The notes under the pieces are model-generated. The model was not told the DNA's origin and did no database searches. It saw only the letters and a program-made list of their open reading frames with translations. The position numbers and the translations under genes were made by a program. A stretch of DNA of 64,000 bases from Ctena decussata (taxonomy: Eukaryota; Mollusca; Bivalvia; Lucinida; Lucinidae). Shown in pieces: positions 54,401 through 58,129 of this stretch. The DNA lies in assembly GCA_963989385.1 (NCBI GenBank), contig OZ022502.1, forward strand, positions 15,115,001 through 15,179,000, written 5' to 3'. The stretch's first letter is position 1, and every line of letters starts with the position of its first letter.

Positions 54401-56877
54401 CAACATACTATTGTTAATGTAAAAATACCTGTAAAGTTCATAATACTGAAGCAGTATAATTGACAGCTAGCAAGAGTATGTCACAAATAATCTACGGTAA
54501 TTATCATATGTGTCCAAATTTTTACAATTTTTATGGTAGCTATGGTAACCTACCTGTAATTCTGTGTTACAGATATTCTGGAAATCAATGGGACTGTTCC
54601 AGCCACCCTGACCAAATCTCGTTCTCAGCTGGATAGCAGCATGCAGGTAGCAAAGGTTGTGCAGCATCACGGGCCACTCCGAGCGGGAGGACTGACGGAG
54701 AATGTCGGGCTCAAACCAGGTGAATGATCTAACTAGACTGTCTTTCATCATCTGCACAGAAGATAATTTTTACTTTTCACCACTAAATTGAAAACAATGC
54801 AAACAACAAAATTAATCTCTGCAAAATTTCAAAAAAGCATTTCCTCCAAACTATATCATACTGAGAATTCACTATAAGATTGCATGATCCATGCTCAGGG
54901 GTCAGCCTAGGGCTCTTAGACAGGGAGAAGTTTTGCAATATTTTCTGAATTACAGAGAGAAGTTTTATTTACAAATTTTGGATTTTCTATATATTTCATA
55001 CATGTTGCCTTCTCCCTCAGTTCAAAGTAGGGAGAAGTCAGTCAGCTTAGGTAAACTATTTCCTCCACTTCCCCCTCTAGGCTGACCCCTGCATGCTTGA
55101 ACAACACTACAACACCTGTGATTCAAGCTCCTAAAACATCACTTTTCAAAAATTGCTAGAAGACAATATAGCATGCCTAATGGGTGCTTGACTTTAATCT
55201 GATCACAGATGGCAATAAGAATGCTTATGGATACTGCTGGGGGGATAGGATAAGCACTCCTTCACATTCACCATAGTGCTCTAAAAATTCTGTAGTTTAC
55301 CTACTACAGTCAGTATATGAATACAAGGAACAAAATTATTGAATTCAGCACTGCTGAAAAAAGTTTCTTGACTATTTTGTAGACAAAAAGGGGTAGTATT
55401 TGAAATTTTAGGTCAATTACCATATATGCAAACTAATGTATTTATTTGCTTATTAGATGGATTTTGTTTCCAAACACTTCCAAAATGACCTCAAAATGAT
55501 CAGCATTATAATCAAACAAATCACACAAACCTTTGGTGTATCAATGATAGCCTTCACACTATTTTGTAACATTCTGACAGGCAGAGCCTCTGGTGTTGCC
55601 TGAGAAGATATCCAGATCCTGAACTGGGAGTCAGGGTTGGCCCCGGCAGCAAGCTCTTCAAGGATACTCTCTAGTAGAAGCAACAGATGTGGTGCATTAT
55701 GGGCACTCTGTAGCAGTACCCACATTCCCTGTAAGAAAGGAATATAAACAGTTCATTGGGTGTAGCAACCCAGCAGGCACATGATATTGAAGTGATGTCG
55801 TATTGATGTCGATGCGACGCAATGAAGTCGCATCAACATCAGCACGACATAATTTTAATGGTATGTGCCCGTGGGGAAGTTACAGTGAAAGAAGTTGCAG
55901 TGAAAGACAAAAATTTAATTTGGTGCATCAATATTTACTTGTAACTTATGTTTGGTGCAATTTGGGTTTTAACTATTTTCACTTAGCCTGAATTATGGAT
56001 ACTGTGTGACAAAAATGCAAAATGCACCCAGAATTCAAACACAACTGTGTGACCATGTAAGTATTCAGAATTAAAAAATTTTGTTCAGAAATTCAATGGA
56101 CATAAGCTCTAACTTCATACAGAGCAAGTGTATTCAGAGTTTAACACTATTTTTTCAGAAAGGACATTTAGCTATTATCTGTGTACAAATATTCAAAGGG
56201 CACAAACTTTTAAATTCAGATACAGCTTTTGGAGCATCATCAGTTATACAAATGTGTTCAGAAAGGGCATTACCAGTTACTGGTACTTCTGGTGAAACTT
56301 TCAGATCATATACAGCATTCTAATGCACTTACGTATATAATGCGACATCAGACTGGATAACTTAAGAAATTTGTGACAGTATATCCTGCGATAAACTGAA
56401 CAGTTTAGTTTTACAGTGCAGTAATGGGACAAAAAGATGCAGATGGAACACCAAACAGTGCAGACAATGATCAGGCAGGCTCTCTAGGAGCAGTCTGATC
56501 TGGGTCTGCAATGTTTGCGCAAACCTGTCTGTCTAAATACTACAAATTTTTATCCTACAATAATTATGTTCGTCAAATAGAGATCAGAGTTAAAAAATAA
56601 ACAAAAAAACCCCCCAAAACTGAGTACATATATGCTAAGGGCATTAACTCTTACTTCAGACATGGCTTTCTGGATATATTTTCTGAGAGTTCTCTCACTG
56701 CTAGGGTTATCATCTGAGACAGAGAGAGTCAGGAACTTGTTCTGTTTCCTGTTGGCAAAGTCAGTGAATAACTTGCTGGCTGTGTCTGCTTCTTGTTTAT
56801 ACAACAGCACAATGGGAATTAATGGGGAACTCTGACGTAACAGGATTGGAAGGTCAACTGGGACATCTCCGTAGTAC
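24653..56877 (-). CDS. DNHD1-like: Dynein heavy chain, DNHD1-like, 3' part in 11 exons (partial)
   Basis: Join, in transcript order: 56877-56655, 55728-55531, 54751-54554, 53800-53572, 52459-52329, 30397-30280, 29569-29406, 28654-28538, 27127-26918, 25910-25746, 24979-24653. All ten introns have AG acceptors and GT donors, and the frame is open throughout (2,080 nt, ~692 residues plus TAA at 24653-24655). The product is the C-terminal end of a dynein heavy chain, a microtubule motor. It covers the end of the D6/AAA6 module (residues ~1-140, with GMWVLLQSAHN matching the canonical GxWVLLQNxH), the AAA6 lid (~141-300, with LHNLCYLHAAIQLRTRFG and GWN) and the dynein C-terminal domain (~300-692, with MPAYWLGAFFNPRG, GMFVYGIYIWGCAWE and YQCPVYAS). 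The N-terminal stem, AAA1-AAA5 and stalk lie outside the window. DNHD1 is inferred from divergence: FFNPRG replaces the usual FF.TQ, and HLHPNVE replaces GLHPNA. Family membership is near certain; the exact paralogue is not. Confidence 0.9.
25152..25293. mobile_element. Palindromic MITE (copy 8, shortened) in a dynein intron
   Basis: TGAGCCGTGATACCACAAAA to ...TTTTGTCATGTTGCGGCTCA, with a ~100 bp internal deletion. It lies in the non-transcribed-strand-neutral interval just upstream of the last exon. Confidence 0.8.
25500..25615. mobile_element. MITE with CTAGATCCATCTT hairpin (copy 1) in a dynein intron
   Basis: ATCCCTTCTAAAACAATATC then AAAAATCTAGATCCATCTTT and return ATGGATTTAGATTTTTGG, then GGTTTAGAAGGG. 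Relatives are at 12165, 44865 and 53345. Confidence 0.72.
25746..25910 (-). CDS. DNHD1-like: Dynein exon 10: C-terminal domain, YWLGAFF segment
   Basis: The exon is 55 codons in phase 0, with acceptor TTGCCAG and donor GTAAGT. It encodes GREKMPAYWLGAFFNPRGLL, the equivalent of P..FWLSGFFFPQAFLT, followed by ALMKQEYIKHFSGDRSGNFE and QFVFQTEVTSRDKDH. Substitution of the aromatic/Thr-Gln core by NPRG is a divergent feature of this paralogue. Confidence 0.93.
26107..26491. repeat. 32 bp minisatellite, 12 units, in a dynein intron
   Basis: The unit is GGACATGAACAATTCTGGAT followed by GTCTGATTCACA. Copies are nearly identical; the visible variants are GCCTG or ATCTG for GTCTG, and one GGAAATG. The array lies within the 1,007 bp intron between exons 9 and 10. 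Its homogeneity suggests recent expansion and probable length polymorphism. Confidence 0.97.
26605..26807. mobile_element. Tigger-like MITE in a dynein intron
   Basis: The ends are CAGTCAACTCCCGGTATCTC and the return GAGATATCAAGAGTTGACTG. An internal palindrome surrounds AAATTTTCTGGTACCAGAAA. The TA on the left (GAATA) is present; the right flank reads AATA, so the duplication is imperfect. Confidence 0.7.
26918..27127 (-). CDS. DNHD1-like: Dynein exon 9: C-terminal domain, PQVW/SWLNEL segment
   Basis: The exon is 70 codons in phase 0, with acceptor TTTTCAG and donor GTATGT. It encodes a leading helix, DDLFHLRIPQVWCTMS (canonical L....VP..W), then LGSWLNELQTRCHHFEKIL, matching L..W..DL..R..F...W. 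A short SGNSAPPLTWG linker replaces the usual S.KPL. Confidence 0.92.
27382..27607. mobile_element. piggyBac-like MITE at TTAA (copy 1) in a dynein intron
   Basis: It is bounded by TTAA at both ends (TTAACCCATTCCATTC... and ...GCAATGGGTTAA). Inside are the hairpins ATACCCCTTTAGGGGTAT and GATCAGGCCCCACAAATGTG GGGCCTGATC. Relatives are at 51983 and 51118. The TTAA target and CCC terminus are the basis of the assignment. Confidence 0.7.
28111..28333 (-). mobile_element. tRNA-derived SINE (copy 1), minus strand, 5'-truncated
   Basis: On the minus strand, CACCTGACTCATAAGTCAGA GG, then GGTCCTGTGTTCGAAACACG G (anticodon and T arms of a tRNA-Met-like head). The body follows (TTCAAGAAGGGCAGTTGAGG, CGAAAGTATGTGCAC, TAGTGTGGTTAGGTTAACTG), then the tail GTTTACCGTGGACGTTAAAC. 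It is the same family as 39566-39844 and 63303-63568. The first ~25 bp of the head are missing. Confidence 0.85.
28538..28654 (-). CDS. DNHD1-like: Dynein exon 8: C-terminal domain helix
   Basis: The exon is 39 codons in phase 0, with acceptor TTTTCAG and donor GTGAGT. It encodes DYIVEKVKKLGGFTTFNMYI then MKELETMYRLLTEIKQTLT. This corresponds to the dynein segment with PL..FL.QEI.RLN.LL..I..SL that follows the AAA6 lid. Confidence 0.88.
28821..29000. mobile_element. Palindromic MITE sharing the Mutator-like element's terminus (copy 1)
   Basis: The ends are GGTTATAAAACTTGAG and CTCAAGTTTTATAACC. The hairpin uses CACACTGATTGGCTGCTT and AAGCAGCCAATCAGTGTG. The right arm contains an extra ~50 bp duplicate of GTGTGCTTTATTTTGAGTTT. 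The terminal GAGGTTATAAAACTT motif equals that of the transposon at 34014-41410. Confidence 0.8.
29181..29242. mobile_element. Palindromic MITE fragment (copy 9)
   Basis: Only the right arm remains: GCCCAGGCTGATCCAAGTCT TTGCTGGGCACACATGCC and TTTGTTGGTGGCTCA. Confidence 0.7.
29406..29569 (-). CDS. DNHD1-like: Dynein exon 7: C-terminal domain
   Basis: The exon is 164 bp, with acceptor TTTCAG and donor GTACTG. The first two bases complete the glycine codon begun in the previous exon. It encodes PALAGVSIHSNNPAIVGHGV, then FATASFATFKMRKD and a helix ending LQRVPKAYNK. I see no signature motif, but phase and position fit. Confidence 0.8.
29935..30192. mobile_element. Foldback MITE, GGGCCCAGTTGTTCAAA type, in a dynein intron
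   Basis: The ends are GGGCCCAGTTGTTCAAAGCA and GTTTTGAACAACTGGGCCC. Arms contain CGTTAGCTTAACGA and TTAACTAACGATGTCGTTAG. The centre is a perfect stem, TGTGAGAAGCTTTTGC and GCAAAAGCTTCTCACA (30043-30078). Confidence 0.85.
30280..30397 (-). CDS. DNHD1-like: Dynein exon 6: C-terminal domain, after the giant intron
   Basis: The exon is 118 bp, phase 0 in and phase 1 out, with acceptor TTACAG and donor GTAGGT. It encodes TLLGDDQYVFTRINKVFDAM then PSTETLSHKLFPRPPSPFDG. Frame and phase match both neighbours exactly. The proline-rich end does not match a strongly conserved dynein motif. Confidence 0.85.
30400..31370. other. Intronic DNA with T-rich tract
   Basis: No gene or element recognised. There is a (T)nG tract around 30961-31003 (TTTTTTGT repeats). 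Confidence 0.5.
31380..31480. mobile_element. MITE with AGAATTTGCTCC-type hairpin (copy 4)
   Basis: GACTTTGCTCCTGGAGGAGC AAATTCTTTCCTTTAAG forms the hairpin. GTTGACCCCCACTGAGAAGG and GCAGTTGCTTCCCCTGA follow, as in the other copies. Confidence 0.65.
31597..32507. mobile_element. mariner-like non-autonomous element (911 bp) in the giant intron
   Basis: The TIRs are CGAGGGTTGTTCAGAAAGTT CTG and the return CAGAGCTTTCTGAACATCCC TCG. They are flanked by TA at 31595-31596 and 32508-32509. The TACGAGGG...TTCA.AAAGT terminus is typical of mariner. No transposase frame is recognisable; two short frames inside (31523, 31863) do not match the DD34D pattern. Confidence 0.85.
32596..32990. repeat. Two-copy direct repeat with tRNA-like segments
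   Basis: ACAGGGTATAGGTAAGGTAT and CATACACTTGTACTGCC...GCGGTACAAGC occur at 32596 and 32863. Each is followed by a tRNA-like T-arm (GGTTCGATCCTCGGC at 32698 and 32966) and an A-box-like GTGGT.TAG.GTGCTC. They look like two tRNA-derived SINE copies or a local duplication of one. Neither makes a full cloverleaf by eye, so they are not called as tRNA genes. Confidence 0.6.
33200..33380. mobile_element. MITE with CAGTGTAGACC...GATCAGACTG hairpin (copy 1)
   Basis: GAACAATTTAGTTTTACAAT then GCAGTAATGGG, then ACAGTGTAGACCCTGATCAG ACTG and return CAGTCTGATCTGGGTCTACA CTGT. The copy at 56395-56560 shares the outer sequence. Confidence 0.7.
33381..34013. other. Intronic DNA, nothing recognised
   Basis: AT-rich, with no gene, tandem repeat or inverted repeat seen between the MITE and the transposon end. 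Confidence 0.5.
34014..34066 (+). repeat. Left terminal inverted repeat of the Mutator-like element
   Basis: It is a perfect match to the reverse complement of 41358-41410. It starts GCCCCGAGGTTATAAAAC. Confidence 0.92.
34892..35363 (+). CDS. Mutator-like transposase, exon 1
   Basis: The start is ATG at 34892; the upstream ATG at 34884 is in a frame that stops at once. It encodes 157 codons and ends phase 1 at donor GTATGT (35364). The C-terminal half matches the metazoan Mutator-like transposase domain: WRDGRRIVELGLLADCLVCA, then CQSLLHF, QGLGSILHIQCRTCSKVNAI then PTGKRH, and CFDINTKLAAG. Two CxxC pairs (CLVCAAC and CRTC) suggest a zinc ribbon. The N-terminal ~65 residues are basic and unrecognised. 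This is the DNA-binding part of the cut-and-paste enzyme of the surrounding element. Confidence 0.85.
35545..35700. repeat. AT-rich microsatellite in transposase intron
   Basis: Irregular (TAATTA)n and (TATATA)n runs of about 140 bp. Confidence 0.95.
35700..36445. other. Transposase intron, nothing recognised
   Basis: Single-copy-looking sequence without a convincing exon or repeat. The transposase frame does not continue here. Confidence 0.45.
36446..36679. mobile_element. Palindromic ~240 bp MITE (copy 10) inside the Mutator-like element
   Basis: TGAGCCGCGACACGAGAAAA CC to ...GGTTTTCTCGTGTCGGCTCA. The arms are near-identical to the family consensus, so it is a fairly recent arrival, younger than its host element. 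Confidence 0.88.
36943..37119. mobile_element. Tigger-like MITE (CAGTCAAACCTG) inside the Mutator-like element
   Basis: The ends are CAGTCAAACCTGCTTATGTG and CTTAAGACAGGTTTGACTG, flanked by TA. The interior repeats TATTAAGGGGTCACCTG. A relative is at 47084-47245. Confidence 0.8.
37225..37615. repeat. TAC/CTA trinucleotide array 1
   Basis: About 390 bp of (CTA)n with interspersed TTC, TGC and ACA triplets. Open frames on both strands (poly-Ser or poly-Tyr) are artefacts of triplet repetition. Confidence 0.97.
37625..37725 (+). other. tRNA-like relic (SINE head)
   Basis: GGCCGACCTGTTACACTCCA GACTACGGATCACGGGGTCC and CGTGTTCGAATCCCGTC form a D-, anticodon- and T-arm-like order. The acceptor stem does not pair, so a functional tRNA is unlikely. 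Confidence 0.45.
37810..38075. repeat. TAC/CTA and CAG/CAA trinucleotide array 2
   Basis: About 265 bp of triplet repeats: ACTACTACT runs, a central (CAG)n(CAA)n patch near 37910-37950, then (CTA)n. Confidence 0.97.
38207..38405 (+). CDS. Mutator-like transposase, exon 2
   Basis: The acceptor is TTGTTTTTCAG (38196-38206) and the donor GTAATA follows 38405. Joined to exon 1 it reads ...NTKLAAAMLNAGVGESQINN then ILAELNLPTVTHKTLKKRER EIGETFEQVADESC, the helical segment typical of this family (G.GE.Q.NN.LA.LN.P..S.KTLKRREREVG). The intervening 2.8 kb intron has been filled with AT repeats, a palindromic MITE, a Tigger-like MITE and TAC tracts. Confidence 0.88.
38829..39165 (+). mobile_element. 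Tandem-repeat element H, truncated, in transposase intron 2
   Basis: The 5' hairpin TATGCTCCCCGAAGGGTGAG CACATAG is followed by a (GTCC)n tract and two ~160 bp units with CCGGAGCATATCTCTGGAAG and GGGAACTGAA.TTTCACACA. The 3' end is missing, and it stops ~25 bp before exon 3. Confidence 0.68.
39191..39273 (+). CDS. Mutator-like transposase, exon 3 with the first catalytic aspartate
   Basis: The acceptor is ATTATTTCAG and the donor GTAGTG (39274). In frame with exon 2 it reads ADGLTNVTAEVSIDGGWQRR then GTGRSRNSLSG. VSIDGGWQRRG carries the first acidic residue of the DDE/D triad in Mutator-like transposases. No continuation (rest of the catalytic core) is recognised between 39274 and the right TIR, so the gene appears truncated and probably inactive. 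Confidence 0.88.
39372..39410. repeat. (GT)n microsatellite
   Basis: About 18 uninterrupted GT dinucleotides followed by CTGTCTGTC. Confidence 0.98.
39566..39844 (+). mobile_element. tRNA-derived SINE (copy 2) with perfect 14 bp target-site duplication
   Basis: It is flanked by TCAGCAGTATGAAA at 39552-39565 and 39845-39858. The head has A box TAGCGCAATCGG, anticodon loop ACTCATAAG (CAT, Met-like) and B box GGTTCGATACC. The body contains CTGATTCAAGAAGGGCAGTT GTCAGTTACTGGCGAAAGTA and TAGTGTGGTTAGGTTAACTG. The tail is CTTACCGTGGACGTAAAGCA. The duplication proves LINE-driven insertion into the Mutator-like element. Confidence 0.95.
39925..40075 (+). mobile_element. Second, distinct tRNA-like SINE fragment
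   Basis: AGCAGCGCATTGGTAGCGTG TCTGACTCGCAG and GGTCACGGGTTCGAATT (tRNA-like head, B box GGTTCGAATTG). They are followed by GGGCGCAATGCTTTTTGTCC TTGAGAAACACACTTTATC. The body differs from the SINE at 39566. Confidence 0.65.
40080..41285. other. Right interior of the Mutator-like element, no exon recognised
   Basis: The continuation of the transposase was searched for by eye here and not found. An open frame of 63 codons at 40193-40384 has no recognisable motif. Confidence 0.5.
41358..41410 (-). repeat. Right terminal inverted repeat of the Mutator-like element
   Basis: It ends GTTTTATAACCTCGGGGC and mirrors the left TIR. It is directly preceded by a 65 bp palindrome (TTTTTTCTGCTCATAAAT... 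and its return). Confidence 0.92.
41700..41807. mobile_element. CCAGCGGGCACATGA-type MITE (copy 2)
   Basis: CCAGCCAGCACATGACATTG to ...GACATCATGTGCCCACTGGG. The palindrome is centred on GCGATGTAATGATGTCGC. Confidence 0.8.
42295..42518. mobile_element. Palindromic ~240 bp MITE (copy 11)
   Basis: TGAGCCGCGACAGGAGAAAA CC to ...CAACTTTGTCACGGCTCA. The last arm has lost GGTTTTCTCGTG. Confidence 0.85.
43590..44340. other. Unrelated segment within the degenerate minisatellite
   Basis: It begins near AATCAAAGGGCCAATGGCCC, a hairpin like the 3' ends of the tandem-repeat elements (seen on the minus strand), and contains no recognised gene. It could be an old insertion of that class without its array. 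Confidence 0.4.
44322..44482 (+). other. Orphan exon-like open frame
   Basis: After a good acceptor (TTTTCAATTCCAG) the frame VFLAKGPYDHFISKRKNTAT AVKATFQNTLVTALNQSLKM VFW stays open for ~50 codons to TAA, with a weak donor (ACTAGTGAGC). Composition is more protein-like than its surroundings. I recognise no family. It could be an exon of a decayed element on the plus strand. Confidence 0.25.
44865..44950. mobile_element. MITE with CTAGATCCATCTT hairpin (copy 2)
   Basis: AAAATCTAGATCCATCTTCC AAGATGGATCTAGATTTTT is a perfect stem, with GAATTGTTTTGGAAGGGC at the right. Confidence 0.75.
45186..45290. mobile_element. MITE with GGAAAGAATTTGCTC hairpin (copy 5, hairpin damaged)
   Basis: AAAGGAAAGAATTTGCTCTT, with the return arm mostly lost, then AAGTTGACCCAAATTGAGAA GGGC and GCAGAGTTGCTACC. 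Confidence 0.6.
46850..50400. repeat. 455 bp tandem repeat, core of element I
   Basis: The block CATATATGGGCGTGGCGGCC ATCTTGGTCATGTGACCCAG recurs every 455 bp. Units carrying an identical-length 84-codon minus-strand frame start at 47474, 47929, 48384, 48839 and 49748; the unit at ~49294 is one base short. Divergence between neighbouring units is low. Each unit also holds AATTAGGTCAAGGTCAACGC AAGGTCAT, three half-sites in a row. Confidence 0.95.
47084..47245. mobile_element. Tigger-like MITE (CAGTCCAACCTG) in an array unit
   Basis: The ends are CAGTCCAACCTGTATTAAGC and AAGACAGGTTTTACTG, flanked by TA. The interior palindrome is AAGCAAGCACCTAAG... / ...CAGGTGCTTGCTTAATACAG. It interrupts the first unit of element I and is related to 36943-37119. 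Confidence 0.75.
50620..51115. other. Intronic DNA, nothing recognised
   Basis: Single-copy-looking sequence between element J and the next MITE. Confidence 0.45.
51118..51327. mobile_element. piggyBac-like MITE at TTAA (copy 2)
   Basis: TTAACCCTTAAAGCGCC at the left and GCACATTAAGGGTAA at the right, so the right TTAA is mutated. The hairpin is AAACAGTGTAGATCCAGATG AGATGGCTCAT and its return. It shares TTCTGCAGACG.AAATTTTGT CGTCTGC with copies 1 and 3. Confidence 0.62.
51330..51980. other. Intronic AT-rich DNA
   Basis: No gene recognised. At the end (51895-51980) four loose copies of GAAATGTATACCACATAA occur, continuing after the MITE at 52215-52262. Confidence 0.5.
51983..52208. mobile_element. 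piggyBac-like MITE at TTAA (copy 3)
   Basis: TTAACCCATTCCATTCGG to GAATGCAATGGGTAAA. The hairpins are ATAACCCTTTAGGGGTAT and GATCAGGCCCCACGTTTGTG GGGCCTGATC. About 90 per cent similar by eye to 27382-27607. Confidence 0.72.
52329..52459 (-). CDS. DNHD1-like: Dynein exon 5: start of C-terminal domain, upstream of the giant intron
   Basis: The exon is 131 bp, with acceptor CTTTCAG and donor GTAAAT. Its first two bases complete a split leucine codon. It encodes KYRHPAAFFNPN... and ends EGCHLHPNVE, matching the GLHPNADI motif with which other heavy chains begin the last subdomain. The next exon in frame (TLLGDDQYVF...) is 21.9 kb away, yet the protein reads on without a gap against the family pattern, so the distance is an inflated intron rather than missing exons. 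Confidence 0.9.
53205..53345. mobile_element. MITE with GGAAAGAATTTG hairpin (copy 6) in a dynein intron
   Basis: CTCTGAAAGGAAAGAATTTG ATTCTTTCCTTAAAGGGC (shortened hairpin), then CCAGGGAAGAAAACAGGAAG. The 131-codon frame at 52983-53378 spans it and is not coding by family evidence. Confidence 0.6.
53345..53440. mobile_element. MITE with CTAGATCCATCTT hairpin (copy 3) in a dynein intron
   Basis: CAAAGATCTAGATCCATCTT TCAAGATGGATCTAGATCTT TGGG is a perfect stem; CCTCCCAAAACAATCTCA and TTTTTGGAAGAG flank it. Confidence 0.78.
53572..53800 (-). CDS. DNHD1-like: Dynein exon 4: AAA6 lid, second half
   Basis: The exon is 229 bp, phase 0 in and phase 1 out, with acceptor TCTTTAG and donor GTAAGT. 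It encodes EALQFITGEF and later SWTGIRFMLSEVIYGSYSTD, the equivalent of W..LRYL.GE.NYGGRVTD, followed by MYDMQSLSAMVDYW, the equivalent of D.RLL...L..F. The paired glycines of the canonical YGGRVTD are changed to YGSYSTD. A proline/glutamine-rich insert (residues PAPDGSQQPRTT) precedes the conserved tryptophan. Confidence 0.92.
53968..54285. mobile_element. Foldback MITE with AT-rich GATATCTTATAT core, in a dynein intron
   Basis: The ends are ATGGCATGCCCTTTTACTAT TTATTCTATTAGAT and the return CTATTAAACAGGATAAATAG TAAAAGGGCTTGCCAT. The core is composed of TAGATATCTTATATAC-type repeats that can pair in many registers. Confidence 0.8.
54554..54751 (-). CDS. DNHD1-like: Dynein exon 3: AAA6 lid, first half
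   Basis: The exon is 66 codons in phase 0, with acceptor TGTGCAG and donor GTAGGT. It encodes MMKDSLVRSFTWFEPDIL, then EWPVMLHNLCYLHAAIQLRT, then RFGQGGWNSPIDFQ. The last two blocks match the conserved dynein lid motif (LLFGLCFFHA.VQERRKFGPLGWNIPYEF). Confidence 0.92.
54896..55091. mobile_element. hAT-like MITE (CAGGGGTCAGCCTAG) with 6 bp duplication, in a dynein intron
   Basis: The TIRs are CAGGGGTCAGCCTAG and CTAGGCTGACCCCTG (perfect), flanked by CATGCT at 54890-54895 and 55092-55097. It is 196 bp with GGGAGAAG and CTTCTCCC subterminal repeats. Confidence 0.88.
55531..55728 (-). CDS. DNHD1-like: Dynein exon 2: D6 domain, WVLLQ segment
   Basis: The exon is exactly 66 codons in phase 0, with acceptor TTACAG and donor GTTTGT. 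It begins GMWVLLQSAHNAPHLLLLLE, the counterpart of the GHWVLLQNCHL strand-helix of all dynein heavy chains. It continues with FRIWISSQATPEALPVRMLQ, corresponding to FRLWLTS.P...FP..VLQ, and ends NSVKAIIDTPK, matching SIKVT.EPP. Confidence 0.92.
55770..55877. mobile_element. CCAGCGGGCACATGA-type MITE (copy 3), just upstream of dynein exon 2
   Basis: CCCAGCAGGCACATGATATT GAAGTGATGTCG, then the palindrome GATGCGACGCAATGAAGTCG CATC and ...GGTATGTGCCCGTGGGG. It ends 40 bp from the exon acceptor. Confidence 0.8.
56395..56560. mobile_element. MITE with CAGTGCAGAC...GATCAG hairpin (copy 2), in a dynein intron
   Basis: AACAGTTTAGTTTTACAGTG CAGTAATGGG and ACAGTGCAGACAATGATCAG, with the return GTCTGATCTGGGTCTGCAAT GTTTGC. 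Related to 33200-33380. Confidence 0.7.
56655..56877 (-). CDS. DNHD1-like: Dynein exon 1 of those visible: end of D6/AAA6 P-loop-like domain
   Basis: The acceptor is TTTTCAG at 56878 onward and the donor GTAAGA lies at 56649-56654. The exon is 223 bp and enters with the last base of a split codon, so at least one more exon lies upstream. It encodes residues 1-74, YYGDVPVDLPILLRQSS then PLIPIVLLYKQEADTASKLF. This aligns with the dynein D6 segment that normally reads SP.IFILSPGADP. The glycine and proline of that loop are replaced (YKQEADTA), which is one of the divergent points favouring DNHD1. Confidence 0.85.
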
Positions 56878-57214
56878 CTGAAAATGATAAAAAAATGCAT
56901 TGAGGCTAAAAAAGTAAAAACAGAGAGCACAGTTCTTTCCATATAACACTACTTACCACATATTGATTTCGATATACAATGTAACAGAGTTATGTCTTGG
57001 CCCCCAAATTTTAGGGTTTCACTAATGAATAACAGTGAAAAGAATCATCAAACCATAACATTATAAACAACAGCATTTAAGTCTCAAAGCCTAATAAGAA
57101 TAAAACTTTCTCAGTTTCTTTTCCAGTTTATGTGTATTTTACTGTAGATAGGAATAGTGATATACAAGCTGCCTTCATGATTTGTAAACCAGAAAATTTC
57201 TTTTTATATACATG

Positions 57215-57884
57215 TATAGGTCGTTTGCGAAAAAGTGGAGGACAAAAAATCGATTTTATTTCTTTACTACTGAATAAATTTTCACAAAAATTTGCAGACC
57301 TTAATCTATTACCCATACGAACTCATGCAAGGAATCTCAGATTTTTTTGACAGTTAAATAAACTATTGTCAGATCAACTCCATGTTAAAATCTGTCCCTA
57401 ATCTTTGAAGTTTTACGCTTGGTTGGTGCAGTTTTTGGAACAGCCAGAGCTGTATACACTATATTATGTGCATTCCTTATATGGACATTTACTTATATAT
57501 AGGGGAAACACACAAGAAAATCCTTTTCAAATGATTGGCTAATTATCTTAAAAGCCTCTTGTTTACTCAGTAGTGAGTGAACACATTTCAGACCACATGG
57601 TAACTTGTGAATGAATGATATAGTATTAGTATAGTAACTATAGAACAACAATGGCTGTTGAACCATTATGGTTACCTCCTGTGTAAGGATGGCATAAAAC
57701 TGAGAAGAAAAATGGTAATGATTAATAGAGAAACATTTTATTCAAAGGTCAAAAAATTTTACATTTCCTAGTATGAGTTCGTATAGGTAACAGATTATGG
57801 TATGCAAAGTTTCATGAAAATCTATTCAGTATTAAAGAAATTAAATTGACTTTTTGCCCTCCACTTTTTCGCAAACGCACTATA
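57215..57884. mobile_element. Tc1/mariner-like MITE with ~120 bp TIRs
   Basis: The left TATAGGTCGTTTGCGAAAAA GTGGAGG, then TTTATTTCTTTACTACTGAA TA and TCTATTACCCATACGAACTC. The right end returns GAGTTCGTATAGGTAACAGA, TATTCAGTATTAAAGAAATT and CCTCCACTTTTTCGCAAACG CACTATA. TA(TA) flanks it. The ~430 bp interior has no transposase. Confidence 0.85.
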
Positions 57885-58129
57885 CTTATCTGTAATATGA
57901 TTTAATCCAAACTAGCATCAGCAAATAATGTCCCCATATATTTACACTGCATAAAGTAACAGTTACTTATGTACACTTCTGAGCTACATCATACAAAACC
58001 TGTCTGTATGCAGGTTTAAGTTGCCCCTCCTAAAACTCACAATATATCACATTTGGCCATACTCAGTTAACCCTGTAACAATTAGATCTTCCTGAAGCTA
58101 AAAGACAGTTTGGTATGTGTAATTTGCAT

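Noticed and set aside
24653..56877. Assignment to an axonemal dynein (DNAH) heavy chain
   Set aside because: Key motifs (FF.TQ, GLHPNA, YGGRVTD, SPGADP) are all altered, which fits DNHD1 better, although only a phylogeny would settle it.
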